Shown here piece after piece: positions 1-8,280 of a stretch of 38,565 bases of DNA (position 1 is the first letter of the stretch; each line of letters opens with the position of its first letter). The notes below the pieces were generated by a model that was not told where the DNA came from, made no database searches, and saw nothing but the letters and a program-made list of their open reading frames with translations. This DNA is from Candidatus Roizmanbacteria bacterium (GTDB lineage: Bacteria; Patescibacteriota; Microgenomatia; UBA1406; GWC2-37-13), in assembly GCA_013335175.1 (NCBI GenBank), contig JAAXWC010000013.1, forward strand, positions 1-38,565, given 5' to 3'. Position numbers and translations under genes: made by a program.

Positions 1-59
1 CACCTTTGGAAAAGTGTGAAGAATTACTCAAAAGCAAAAACGAATTAACAATTTCGTGA
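1..59 (+). CDS. C-terminal fragment of an unidentified protein (truncated by window edge)
   Basis: A reading frame open from the first complete codon at position 3 ends at the TGA at 57-59 and encodes only the last 18 residues (PLEKCEELLKSKNELTIS). The stop overlaps the GTG start of the next gene in a GTGA configuration, the usual sign of translational coupling, and this is the main reason for treating it as a real gene end. The visible peptide is charged and probably helical. It is too short to assign a family. Confidence 0.4.
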   Translation, partial: PLEKCEELLKSKNELTIS

Positions 60-280
60 AGCACGTTTCTCGTTTACATCGTAGCTATTTAGAGATACTA
101 CTGGTACAGAGAATGGGGTGCATTTCCCTCGAAGTAGAACTTAATTTAATTAATAAGGATCTCACTGGTGATAATAATAATCCTATAAAAATCTCTACAG
201 AATTTAACATAGAGAATGTTGATAATTACTTGAAGATGCGGTATACTAAGGAAGATATCTGTTTATTTATTCAATCATAA
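56..280 (+). CDS. Hypothetical 74-residue protein, GTG start
   Basis: The frame starts at GTG, overlapping the stop of the preceding truncated gene by 4 nt (GTGA), and ends in TAA at 278-280. No ATG lies upstream in this frame before the TGA at 17-19. The product has no membrane segment or signal peptide. It has a mixed helical N-terminal part (HRSYLEILLVQRMG) and an acidic, Asn-rich C-terminal part. I recognise no domain. The next small gene follows 10 nt downstream, so the three left-edge genes probably form one transcript. Confidence 0.5.
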   Translation: MKHVSRLHRSYLEILLVQRMGCISLEVELNLINKDLTGDNNNPIKISTEFNIENVDNYLKMRYTKEDICLFIQS

Positions 281-290
281 AGCCCTAAAT

Positions 291-452
291 ATGAAATTTT
301 TATTTTCTAATAAGCGAGTTCATTCCACCAGTTTTTTCGATTTATCCTCTAGAGACAAGAAGAAGATTATAAAAAAAGCTGTTGAGGAATCTACAGAAGA
401 ACAAATCAAGCTATTGAAAAGAAATGGTTTCTCCTTCTCTGGTCTCAAATAA
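291..452 (+). CDS. Hypothetical 53-residue basic protein
   Basis: An ATG at 291 opens 53 codons ending in TAA at 450-452. The product is small and strongly charged: a basic N-terminus (MKFLFSNKRV), a Ser-rich turn (FFDLSS), then a long predicted helix of alternating Lys and Glu (RDKKKIIKKAVEEST...). The composition is that of a structured soluble peptide, not random translation, and the spacing of 10 nt to the gene before it suits an operon. A short DNA- or protein-binding helix is possible, but no family is recognised. Confidence 0.5.
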   Translation: MKFLFSNKRVHSTSFFDLSSRDKKKIIKKAVEESTEEQIKLLKRNGFSFSGLK

Positions 453-553
453 ACTTTTCTTTTGGTGTAGAGTACCCTTCATTTCGTATATAGCAAAGCG
501 TTTCACACTTCTCGTATTAGCGCATTACATTCGCATTTTCTCGGCTTTTGTAT

Positions 554-559
554 TAAAAT
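554..559 (+). promoter_or_regulatory. Probable -10 element (TAAAAT) before the 251-aa gene
   Basis: TAAAAT ends 9 nt before the ATG at 569, placing the expected transcription start within about 3 nt of the start codon. No purine-rich Shine-Dalgarno sequence lies in the intervening bases. Apart from this element, the gap 453-568 holds nothing I recognise. Confidence 0.4.
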
Positions 560-568
560 AAAACTCCC

Positions 569-1324
569 ATGGCAGAAAAAAAACCTTACTATAATTTTAT
601 TTCGTATGATTCATATAAATATCCTTTCGGAATGGCGTTATGGGGGAATCACTCAGATAAAACAACGGTATTCCGTGTAGGCAATGAACAATTTGGGGAA
701 TTTAAAATTACGTCCCATCCCTCTGTGCACGATCGTCTGCCGTCTGTAGAGTTTGTCTATGACTGTAATTCAAAATTAGCGTGTATTGAAAATACTATTG
801 ACTTTGCACGTGATACAACCCGTCCCGATCAAAAAGATGGGATACATATATCAGTTCCGCTGAACTGTACTGTTTCTCAAGATTACGTTGCTCTTCAATT
901 TGGAGATACGCAAGTTCGCATACTTATAAGACCTGCACCAAATAATGAATCATATCGTGAACACGTATTTTGGATTGATAAAGCAGATCGCGGGTATTTA
1001 CCTGTTGGTAACCAAGTGAAGACCACTATGGGTGCTCTCGTTTCCGGTCTGGACGAGATGGAGCATTATGTGCAGTTTATTTCGAAGATACCTAGCTCCG
1101 GTAAAGAAACTGAGGCAACCGACAGAAAGCTTGTTACTGGCATCCTTTTTGACCCAGATCGTATCATGTTTCTCATGAGGAATATAGAAATTTTTAACAA
1201 TGAAAGAACGAAAAAGAGTGCGTACTTTACATTTGTAAATAGTATTACGTCTTATACGAAAAAAACAAACACGCAAGGTGAAAGCCTGGATCCTTTTTTC
1301 CGATTGTATGCGTCTGTTATTTAA
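569..1324 (+). CDS. Hypothetical protein, 251 aa
   Basis: A complete ORF from ATG to TAA. The product is soluble: no signal peptide, no hydrophobic segment, Tyr- and Phe-rich, with alternating beta-like stretches (KTTVFRVGNEQFGEFKI, DYVALQFGDTQVRILIRP) suggesting a beta-rich fold, then a helical C-terminal third. No catalytic motif or known domain is recognised. It lies 44 nt upstream of another unrecognised gene of similar size and the same orientation. Both proteins start with an aromatic-Ser-[Tyr/Phe]-Asp stretch, so distant paralogy is possible but unproven. Confidence 0.7.
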   Translation: MAEKKPYYNFISYDSYKYPFGMALWGNHSDKTTVFRVGNEQFGEFKITSHPSVHDRLPSVEFVYDCNSKLACIENTIDFARDTTRPDQKDGIHISVPLNCTVSQDYVALQFGDTQVRILIRPAPNNESYREHVFWIDKADRGYLPVGNQVKTTMGALVSGLDEMEHYVQFISKIPSSGKETEATDRKLVTGILFDPDRIMFLMRNIEIFNNERTKKSAYFTFVNSITSYTKKTNTQGESLDPFFRLYASVI

Positions 1325-1354
1325 ATATGTTTCCATTTTTTCGTATTATTTTTG

Positions 1355-1360
1355 TATAAT
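1355..1360 (+). promoter_or_regulatory. -10 element (TATAAT) before the 239-aa gene
   Basis: A perfect TATAAT hexamer preceded by TG lies 8 nt before the ATG at 1369. Transcription starting about 7 nt downstream would give an mRNA beginning within a base or two of the start codon. No Shine-Dalgarno is present. Confidence 0.6.
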
Positions 1361-1368
1361 ATTTTCCC

Positions 1369-2088
1369 ATGTCTTTTCCTGAATCACATGTCCCAACAAG
1401 GTATTTATCTTTCGATGGCCCCAAACCAGTAGGACTAGACATAACTGATACCATATCATTTGATAAGGAGTCAATGTTTGACATTCTCTTTTCTTTATCT
1501 TTGTCTACTACTGGAGTAAAAAGAGAAAATCCGCTCAATATAGGAGCATCGTTGATGGTCAATATTAATCCTGATAAATCTTTTCGTTTATACTATGCAG
1601 CGCAACAAACTTCCTCTTCTCCAGAAAATAAGGGAAGATCTCCAAATTCTTTATCCTGTGCAATTAATTCACACGGATTATATGTATATTATCCGAACTT
1701 GACTGCTCAAGTATTATTTTGGCAATCTGATAACAATTCATATGATATGCAATCTGTAATCATCGATTTGTTTACAGAAAATGTAATGCTACTCCAGCTT
1801 GGAAAAACTCAACAAGTTGGAAACGAGTGGTACCAATTTACTAATTCTGAGGAAATGAACACAATAACTCGGGTACAGTGCATGCAAGATGATTATATTA
1901 GAACGGGGGTACGGTTTCACTCTAAAACGGTATTCTCCATAATTCATCAATTACGCTTAGTTGAAGATTATGCTACTTCTGCAAATCTAGATAAAAATAA
2001 TTTATATAATATGATGAATTGGGTTAATGACTATTTGGTTCAGGCAGAAAAACAGAACAATTTTATCAGATTTTTTCCTTTCGGTTAA
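1369..2088 (+). CDS. Hypothetical protein, 239 aa
   Basis: A complete ORF starting just downstream of a TATAAT element and ending at TAA 2086-2088. The product is soluble, rich in Ser, Asn and aromatic residues, with predicted beta strands through the middle (SFRLYYAAQQ, GLYVYYPNL) and a helical C-terminus (TVFSIIHQLRLVEDYA). There is no signal peptide, membrane segment or recognisable motif. It follows the 251-aa unknown and precedes the Mg2+-type operon by 52 nt, but its own -10 and that of the next gene argue for separate transcription units. Confidence 0.7.
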   Translation: MSFPESHVPTRYLSFDGPKPVGLDITDTISFDKESMFDILFSLSLSTTGVKRENPLNIGASLMVNINPDKSFRLYYAAQQTSSSPENKGRSPNSLSCAINSHGLYVYYPNLTAQVLFWQSDNNSYDMQSVIIDLFTENVMLLQLGKTQQVGNEWYQFTNSEEMNTITRVQCMQDDYIRTGVRFHSKTVFSIIHQLRLVEDYATSANLDKNNLYNMMNWVNDYLVQAEKQNNFIRFFPFG

Positions 2089-2128
2089 CTTCAAAATAAT
2101 TCACCCAGGTTTTTATACATTTATTATG

Positions 2129-2134
2129 TATAAT
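2129..2134 (+). promoter_or_regulatory. -10 element (TATAAT) of the Mg2+-type operon
   Basis: TATAAT lies 6 nt before the ATG at 2141, so the expected transcription start coincides with the start codon (leaderless mRNA). This decides the start of the downstream gene: an in-frame upstream start at 2027 would lie inside the previous gene and add 38 unrelated residues. Confidence 0.65.
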
Positions 2135-2140
2135 ACGTTC

Positions 2141-3343
2141 ATGCTGTATTTTGCCGATTTAAAAAACCGGAAGGTCTATACAGAGGATAATGTGTTAGTT
2201 GGGAATCTCCACGATTTATTTTTTAAAGCTTCCGAAAAGTCGGTTATCACAAAACTGGTTGTTCGGGACAGTAAAAAACAACTCCTGGTTGTCCCCTTGG
2301 AATATGTCAAAAAGACAGCTCCTTTTGTCCTCTCAAAGAGCTTTGAAACTGTCGAGCCCACTGAGCAGGAGGTTTCTGTGGTCCGAAACCTTTTGGATAA
2401 ACAAATCATTGATATCAAAGGAAATAAGATTGTACGGGTAAATGACGTAGCCTTTCATGAAAAGCCAAAGCTTTTAGTTGCCGGCGTCGATATTGGTATT
2501 GTCGGCATTCTTCGCTGGTTCCAATTGGAAGATATCTTGCTGAAAACAACTTCTTTTTTGAAACTACGGATTACTTCTCATTTTCTTTCGTGGGGAGATA
2601 TTCAGCCGCTTGAGCTGACTCGTGGAAAAGTAGTTATTAAGACCATTGAAGAAAAATTAGAGCGGATTCATCCAGAAGATTTAGCAGACCATCTGGAAAA
2701 AACAACTATTTTGAATGCACGGAAGATTTTAAATAGTCTGGATGAGGAATATGCGGCAGAGGTTATTGGCAATCTTAATATTAATTACCAGACCGCGTTG
2801 TTTAAAAATTTTCACGCTTCGACTGCTAGTAAAGTATTAGAACTCATTGATCCAGACGAGGCAGTAGATATTCTTCTTACTCTTTCTCCTCGAAGACGTC
2901 GACATATAATCAGCCTTATTTCTCCAGAACAGCGCCAGGAACTAGAACATCTTTTGAAGTATTCAAAAACCCCAATTGGAGGCCTCCTTACCACTGAATA
3001 TGTAACGGTAACGAGTGATAAATCGGTGCGTGAGGTGATTGATAAAATAAAGCGAGAAACTAAAGATTTCTCAGCGGTGCACTACGTGTATGTACTCAAC
3101 AAGGCGGGTGAACTGACTGGGGTCTTTAGTTTGCATGAAATGATTCTTCAGTCTCTTGATACTCGTGTATTCAAATTCATGGTGAACGATGTGATCGTGG
3201 TTCATCTGACGACACCGAAGGAACTTGTTGTTAAAAAAATGTTGAAGTATCGATTTATGGCGCTGCCGGTTATTGATAAGCAAAAAAAGATTATTGGAGT
3301 GGTTACGTTTGACGATGTCAGTGAAGAGATGGGAAGGGAGTAA
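2141..3343 (+). CDS. PRC-barrel / MgtE_N / CBS-domain protein (soluble, probable Mg2+ sensor partner)
   Basis: A 400-residue cytoplasmic protein with two PRC-barrel-like beta modules (about 1-60 and 85-145), an MgtE intracellular N domain of superhelical repeats (about 165-275, including HPEDLADHLE and DPDEAVDILLTLSP), and a CBS pair (about 280-397, including MALPVIDKQKKIIGVVTFDD). In MgtE channels the N and CBS domains sense intracellular Mg2+ and gate the pore. Here the transmembrane pore domain is absent, and the gene is followed by an Nramp-type transporter. I infer that the protein gates or regulates that transporter. The start at 2141 is chosen from the adjacent -10 element. Domain assignment is good; the partnership is inferred from order. 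Confidence 0.85.
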   Translation: MLYFADLKNRKVYTEDNVLVGNLHDLFFKASEKSVITKLVVRDSKKQLLVVPLEYVKKTAPFVLSKSFETVEPTEQEVSVVRNLLDKQIIDIKGNKIVRVNDVAFHEKPKLLVAGVDIGIVGILRWFQLEDILLKTTSFLKLRITSHFLSWGDIQPLELTRGKVVIKTIEEKLERIHPEDLADHLEKTTILNARKILNSLDEEYAAEVIGNLNINYQTALFKNFHASTASKVLELIDPDEAVDILLTLSPRRRRHIISLISPEQRQELEHLLKYSKTPIGGLLTTEYVTVTSDKSVREVIDKIKRETKDFSAVHYVYVLNKAGELTGVFSLHEMILQSLDTRVFKFMVNDVIVVHLTTPKELVVKKMLKYRFMALPVIDKQKKIIGVVTFDDVSEEMGRE

Positions 3344-3497
3344 GGAGGGAACGTCGTCTTTGTCATTCCGGACAGCGAATGGAATGAGCGTGATCCGGAA
3401 TCGTTGTGAATTATCAATAACTGTAACTACGACTCCCGACAAGCGGGAGTGACGGGAAAGCAGATGGGGATGACGATATACATAACAGTAAAAAATT
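3344..3497. repeat. Degenerate paired palindromic repeat between the MgtE_N/CBS and Nramp genes
   Basis: A left half at 3362-3403 begins GTCATTCCGGA and closes with TCCGGAATCG. A right half at 3430-3454 has the arms ACTCCCG and CGGGAGT and continues into GACGG. The halves face each other and are separated by 26 bp, the same outward-pointing GTCA...TGAC polarity as the inverted palindromes around the GIY-YIG gene at 6.0-6.4 kb. No ORF is visible here. The remaining bases up to the next promoter are A/T-rich. Confidence 0.7.
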
Positions 3498-3503
3498 TAA
3501 AAT
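3498..3503 (+). promoter_or_regulatory. Possible -10 element (TAAAAT) before the Nramp-type gene
   Basis: TAAAAT lies 6 nt before the ATG at 3510 in an A-rich tract. The spacing matches the other leaderless-type starts in this window, but the low complexity makes chance occurrence likely. Read-through from 2141 is the alternative. Confidence 0.35.
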
Positions 3504-3509
3504 AAAAAA

Positions 3510-4757
3510 ATGAATAAACTAACTATCTATCTTGCTCGTTTTGCACCAGTACTTTCTGTATTTGGCCCTGCAACCATTGCAGCGATTGCTGATAACGATG
3601 CTGCTGGTGTGGCCACATATTCTCTGGCGGGAGCGCAGTTTGGGTATTCGATCCTTTTTGTTTTATTTCTTACTACGCTACTTCTGGGACTTACTCAGGA
3701 AATGGGCGCGCGAATTGGGCTTGTTTCAGGGAAAGGATTGGGAGATCTTATTCGTGAACGGTATGGGATACGGTGGTCGGTTTTAGTTTTTGGATGTCTT
3801 ATGATTGCCAATATGGGTACTATTTTGGCTGATTTTGCTGCTCTAAAATCTGTTTCGAGCCTTTTCCATTTTCCGGCTGTACCGCTTATAATTGCAACCA
3901 TAATTATCGCTTTCCTGTTTGTATCTCGCGGGAATTATAAAATCAATCAGAAACTTTTTTTGTTCGGTACCTTCCTTTATTTCGCATATGTTTTTTCTGC
4001 ATTTAAAAGCTCTCCGAACTGGGCACTTGCGTTTAAAAGTGTTTTTATCCCTACCGATATTCACTTCAGCCCTCAGTTTTTGATTGGTTCGATTGCGGTT
4101 TTGGGAACCACAATTACGCCGTGGGGTCAGTTTTTTATTCAAAGTTTTGTTATTGATAAAAAATCTTCAGTAGAAAAAATTAAATTTACCCAGATAGAGA
4201 CATATTTCGGGGCATTTCTCACAAATTTCTTTTCATTTTTCATGATCGTCGCGACTGCTGCTACTTTACACGCACATAATATTATTCTTTTTTCCGGAGA
4301 GCAGGCTGCAATTGCGATCCGTCCGTTTGCGGGGGATTTAGCAGCACTTCTGTTTGGCATCGGTCTTTTAAATGCTGCATTCATGGGGATTGTTATTATT
4401 GCTCTTTCAACCGCCTATGCTTTTTCAGAATTTTTTGGTTTTGAAGGAAGTTTGGATGTGCCGTTCGAACGAGGGAAATTGTTTTACGGCATCTTTTTGT
4501 TTCAACTGATAATCTGTGGAGTTATCGTAATACTTCCCTCTATTTCGTTGTTTAAGATTGTGTTTTATACCCAATCGTTAAATGGATTATTGTTGCCGAT
4601 TATTTTCTTCTTTTTACTTAAAATTGCCAATGATAAAGAATTGATGGGGAAATTTAAGAATAAAAAATGGTACAATTATGCTGCTGTTTTTGCGACTATT
4701 ATTATAATTTTGGCATCTAGTTTCGCCATTGTTAGTTCATTTATACCTAATCCATGA
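3510..4757 (+). CDS. Nramp-related divalent cation transporter (possible Mg2+ transporter, NRMT-like)
   Basis: A 415-residue integral membrane protein with about 11 hydrophobic segments and Nramp order: TM1 with GPATIAAIADNDAAG (unwound metal site at D28-N29-D30-A31) and TM6 with TTITPWGQFF (about 200-209). Canonical Mn/Fe Nramp proteins carry DPGN in TM1 and a Met-Pro-His motif in TM6. Here TM1 is altered and TM6 has no Met or His at the site. Loss of the TM6 methionine is a known feature of Nramp-related Mg2+ transporters. With an MgtE_N/CBS gene upstream and an Mg2+-dependent enzyme gene overlapping its end, Mg2+ uptake is the best guess. The substrate is not proven; Mn2+ remains possible. 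Confidence 0.85.
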   Translation: MNKLTIYLARFAPVLSVFGPATIAAIADNDAAGVATYSLAGAQFGYSILFVLFLTTLLLGLTQEMGARIGLVSGKGLGDLIRERYGIRWSVLVFGCLMIANMGTILADFAALKSVSSLFHFPAVPLIIATIIIAFLFVSRGNYKINQKLFLFGTFLYFAYVFSAFKSSPNWALAFKSVFIPTDIHFSPQFLIGSIAVLGTTITPWGQFFIQSFVIDKKSSVEKIKFTQIETYFGAFLTNFFSFFMIVATAATLHAHNIILFSGEQAAIAIRPFAGDLAALLFGIGLLNAAFMGIVIIALSTAYAFSEFFGFEGSLDVPFERGKLFYGIFLFQLIICGVIVILPSISLFKIVFYTQSLNGLLLPIIFFFLLKIANDKELMGKFKNKKWYNYAAVFATIIIILASSFAIVSSFIPNP

Positions 4758-5959
4758 GTATTATTACCTCCCAAGGTCATGTTCAAACCGCTGAAGTCGA
4801 GTTCGCCGGGCGTCATCCGGATATTTTTTCTAGTTATGTTGCTGCTGATTTTGTCAAACATTTGGCTGAAGCAGTCGGAAATGACGTAATAACTCAGCTT
4901 CGCGTAGATATCAATGTTCAATCTTTGGCGCAGATGTATCAGGAAGGAATCCCTACCCCAGTTATGGTAAATTTGGGAGGCCAGATTACCATTCCAGGAG
5001 AGGTAGATGTACACGAGATTGCGCATTTGAGCGTAGTCGAACAGCTGAAAGTTGCCGGGTATCTGAATCATATCGATTTTTCACTTGATAATATAGATGT
5101 CTCAAGCCATGGTGTAACGACGCAGTCGCCCAATCTTCACCAAACTACCCAGTCGAATCGGTTTGCCGATTCGTGTGTTTGCTACGGACATTATTTAGCG
5201 GATTCTGTTGGATTAAAGGGAACGTATCCGAGCCTTATTATTTCAAAGGAAATAGATCGAGTTTTACAGGAATATCGAGAAACAAAACTACCTGAACTTC
5301 GTCCTGACGGCAAGGTTCATGTAAGTATTGAATATCAGGAATCTGGTTTTGTGGTAACAGATATCTTCATCTCCGTTGCTCATGCTAAAGTTATAAGAGA
5401 AGATTGGCGCAACGAGCTAAAAGCTCATATTATCGCCTCACTCCCCCAGTTTCATTTGGAGCAAACTGAGTTTAAAATCAACGCAGGAGGAGATTTTAAT
5501 GTTTTCTTTTTACAAGCGGACGCAGGAGTTAGTAAAGCTAAAGACAATGTAATTGTTACCGGAGGGTTGCATCAACTCGGGACCGATGCCATGTGGGGAA
5601 AGTGTTTGTACAAGGCTTCTAGTTCGCTTATCCCGTATGCATTTGCACTCTCTCGTGCAGTATCTGAGGTTACGGGTGCCACGTACGCGAGTGTTTCTGC
5701 GTATGCGAAATATGGCCAATCGCAGGCGCAGCTCATACTTCAGGATATCGATCCAGCTTTTGAAGGAAAACGAAGAGAAATTAACAAGGCCCTTGCACAG
5801 GTGGTAAACGATCGGGATGGTGTCCGAGAGATTCTTGGAATGCCGGTATCGGTTGAAACCTACCAGACGTTCAATGATCCTCTGAACTTTCACGAATCTG
5901 AGAAGCCTTGGAAAAGGAACAATCAGGAACTCAATGAAATGCTAAAGAAGGGGATGTAA
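4754..5959 (+). CDS. metK: Divergent S-adenosylmethionine synthetase (MetK-like)
   Basis: A 401-residue protein resembling bacterial methionine adenosyltransferase: an N-terminal GRHPD segment (position of GHPDK), a central RPDGKVHVSIEY (family RPD-K-QVTVEY), then a QADAG segment (family GDAG/GDCG) and a GK-x3-K pair (WGKCLYK) where the family has SGKDPTK. Several usual active-site residues differ: the Lys after HPD is lost, the Arg-Lys of LTGRK is not conserved, and the glycine-rich HGGGAFSGKD loop is rewritten. It may be a fast-evolving MetK or an enzyme with altered function. The ATG overlaps the transporter stop (ATGA at 4754-4757), indicating coupled translation. MetK enzymes need Mg2+ and K+, which fits the operon. 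Confidence 0.75.
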   Translation: MSIITSQGHVQTAEVEFAGRHPDIFSSYVAADFVKHLAEAVGNDVITQLRVDINVQSLAQMYQEGIPTPVMVNLGGQITIPGEVDVHEIAHLSVVEQLKVAGYLNHIDFSLDNIDVSSHGVTTQSPNLHQTTQSNRFADSCVCYGHYLADSVGLKGTYPSLIISKEIDRVLQEYRETKLPELRPDGKVHVSIEYQESGFVVTDIFISVAHAKVIREDWRNELKAHIIASLPQFHLEQTEFKINAGGDFNVFFLQADAGVSKAKDNVIVTGGLHQLGTDAMWGKCLYKASSSLIPYAFALSRAVSEVTGATYASVSAYAKYGQSQAQLILQDIDPAFEGKRREINKALAQVVNDRDGVREILGMPVSVETYQTFNDPLNFHESEKPWKRNNQELNEMLKKGM

Positions 5960-6030
5960 TTTAATGTACGGTTTTATCACGGTTACCATCTCTGGCATGG
6001 GAGATGTGTAAATTGTTCTCAATTCTTACT

Positions 6031-6057
6031 GTCATCCTCGCGTACGCGAGGATCCAA
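6031..6057 (+). repeat. Left inverted palindrome of the GIY-YIG cassette
   Basis: Reads GTC, then ATCCTCGCG-TA-CGCGAGGAT, then CCAA; the self-complementary core is 20 bp. It is the inverted partner of 6381-6407, with a single difference at the centre. It also lies 71 bp after the metK stop and might act as a transcriptional stop hairpin, although no T-tract follows. Confidence 0.85.
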
Positions 6058-6065
6058 TGTAGCAA

Positions 6066-6359
6066 TTATTTTGTGATTTCCTCATATAAGTCACGCCATT
6101 GAGGATTTGCCTCGTTAATTAATTTTAATTTCCATAGGCGGTTCCAGTGTTTTAACTGTTTTTCTCGAGCTATTGCTTGACTGATATCAGTAAACATTTC
6201 GAAATACACCAGATTGTGTAGAGCATATTGCTGGGTGAACCCTTTAACTACATTATTTTTATGCTCCCAAATACGCTTTATCAGATTTGAGGTTACCCCA
6301 ATATATACAGTGCCGTTTATTGTATTGGAAACGATGTAAATATATGCAGGTTTTAGCAT
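6066..6359 (-). CDS. Single-domain GIY-YIG nuclease (YhbQ/UPF0213-like)
   Basis: A 97-residue protein consisting of one GIY-YIG domain. The first motif is Y6-I-Y8 in a YIYIV strand, the second Y19-I-G in VYIGVT. The catalytic Arg is R29 (LIKRIWEH), H33 follows, and the metal-binding Glu is E66 in REKQLKHW; all expected catalytic positions are kept. Such proteins nick or cleave DNA and are found as homing or repair-like nucleases. Stand-alone bacterial versions have little assigned function. Position between inverted palindromes suggests it acts on these repeats, as a transposase or nickase would. That role is inference. The ATG at 6359 is the natural start; no Shine-Dalgarno is visible. Confidence 0.9.
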   Translation of the reverse strand: MLKPAYIYIVSNTINGTVYIGVTSNLIKRIWEHKNNVVKGFTQQYALHNLVYFEMFTDISQAIAREKQLKHWNRLWKLKLINEANPQWRDLYEEITK

Positions 6360-6380
6360 AATATCAAGGTAAATTATTCG

Positions 6381-6407
6381 TTGGATCCTCGCGTTCGCGA
6401 GGATGAC
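6381..6407 (-). repeat. Right inverted palindrome of the GIY-YIG cassette
   Basis: Reads TTGG, then ATCCTCGCG-TT-CGCGAGGAT, then GAC: the reverse complement of the left end apart from one central base. The bases just inside it (6365-6388, AAGGTAAATTATTCGTTGG) reappear with a few differences in the gene-less 69-bp elements at 13951 and 14071. Confidence 0.85.
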
Positions 6408-6582
6408 ACCAGTGTACTATCATTTACTTAGTAGTCTATCGTTTATATGCCACAAAAAAAACGTTTTAGCTTGCTTAAACAATATATTTCTACGAATCAT
6501 GTATATATGAGGCTATGTCTGTGTGCACGTGCCAATAATTTCCATTGTAGAGGAGGGGTTTTCCCGACCTAATTTATTTCAC

Positions 6583-6609
6583 AAAAAAAAAGACACCCTT
6601 CTGGTGTCT
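6583..6609 (-). terminator. Intrinsic terminator of the 16S rRNA transcript
   Basis: On the minus strand the sequence reads AGACACC-AGAAG-GGTGTCT followed by a run of T. The 7-bp stem occupies 6591-6609 and the U-tract 6583-6590. It lies about 190 nt beyond the mature 16S 3' end and just past the 3' arm of the processing stem, so the transcript contains 16S rRNA only. Confidence 0.85.
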
Positions 6610-6777
6610 CGTTTTTCTGTTTAATGCAATAATCGGGTTAGGAAGTTCTGACACTTCCTTTTAAGATGTGTTGATGTATCCATTGTTACTAAAAGCAACA
6701 GAAGGATAACTATTTCTATACCGCCGTGCCTAGGCTATGGCGGTCATTTTTTTCTTAACTAAGAAAAAAATAAAAAG
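6610..6777 (-). other. 3' trailer of the 16S precursor with processing arm and two hairpins
   Basis: Going 3' from the mature end on the minus strand: a hairpin with arms 6739-6744 and 6720-6725 (GGCGGT/ACCGCC on the plus strand), a hairpin with arms 6641-6646 and 6653-6658 (GGAAGT/ACTTCC), then the processing arm 6617-6643. Bases 6628-6643 are perfectly complementary to 8315-8330 (16 bp), and 6617-6623 pairs with 8335-8341. The 6720-6744 hairpin is followed by T7 on the plus strand, so it could also stop plus-strand transcription. Confidence 0.7.

Positions 6778-8280
<1,503 letters not shown>

Larger units (their letters stand above)
6031..6407. mobile_element. GIY-YIG gene bracketed by inverted palindromes (candidate mobile cassette)
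   Basis: The 377-bp unit starts GTCATCC and ends GGATGAC. Its 27-bp ends (6031-6057 and 6381-6407) are inverted copies differing at one central base, and each is itself a hairpin with arms ATCCTCGCG/CGCGAGGAT. The only gene between them is a minus-strand GIY-YIG nuclease, whose stop codon is 8 bp from the left end and whose start is 21 bp from the right end. Short elements with the same ends and a right-side spacer nearly identical to 6365-6388 occur without the gene at 13951-14019 and 14071-14139. Mobility is inferred from this arrangement. No target-site duplication can be named with confidence. Confidence 0.6.

Noticed and set aside
2081-4760. Mg2+ riboswitch (M-box or ykkC/mgtE-like leader) upstream of the transporter operon
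   Set aside because: The -10 element is adjacent to the start codon at 2141, leaving no 5' leader, and 3344-3509 holds only repeats.
5987-6006. Hairpin CATCTC/GAGATG after metK considered as a terminator
   Set aside because: Only 6 bp with an 8-nt loop and no T-tract; too weak to call.
6447-6572. 41-codon plus-strand ORF (starting MPQKKRF) between the GIY-YIG cassette and the 16S terminator
   Set aside because: No ribosome-binding site, promoter or protein-like second half; Cys-rich end looks like chance. Otherwise 6408-6582 appears empty.
6720-6752. Hairpin ACCGCC/GGCGGT followed by T7 considered as a plus-strand terminator
   Set aside because: No plus-strand transcript is expected there; it lies in the 16S precursor trailer and is described as part of that.
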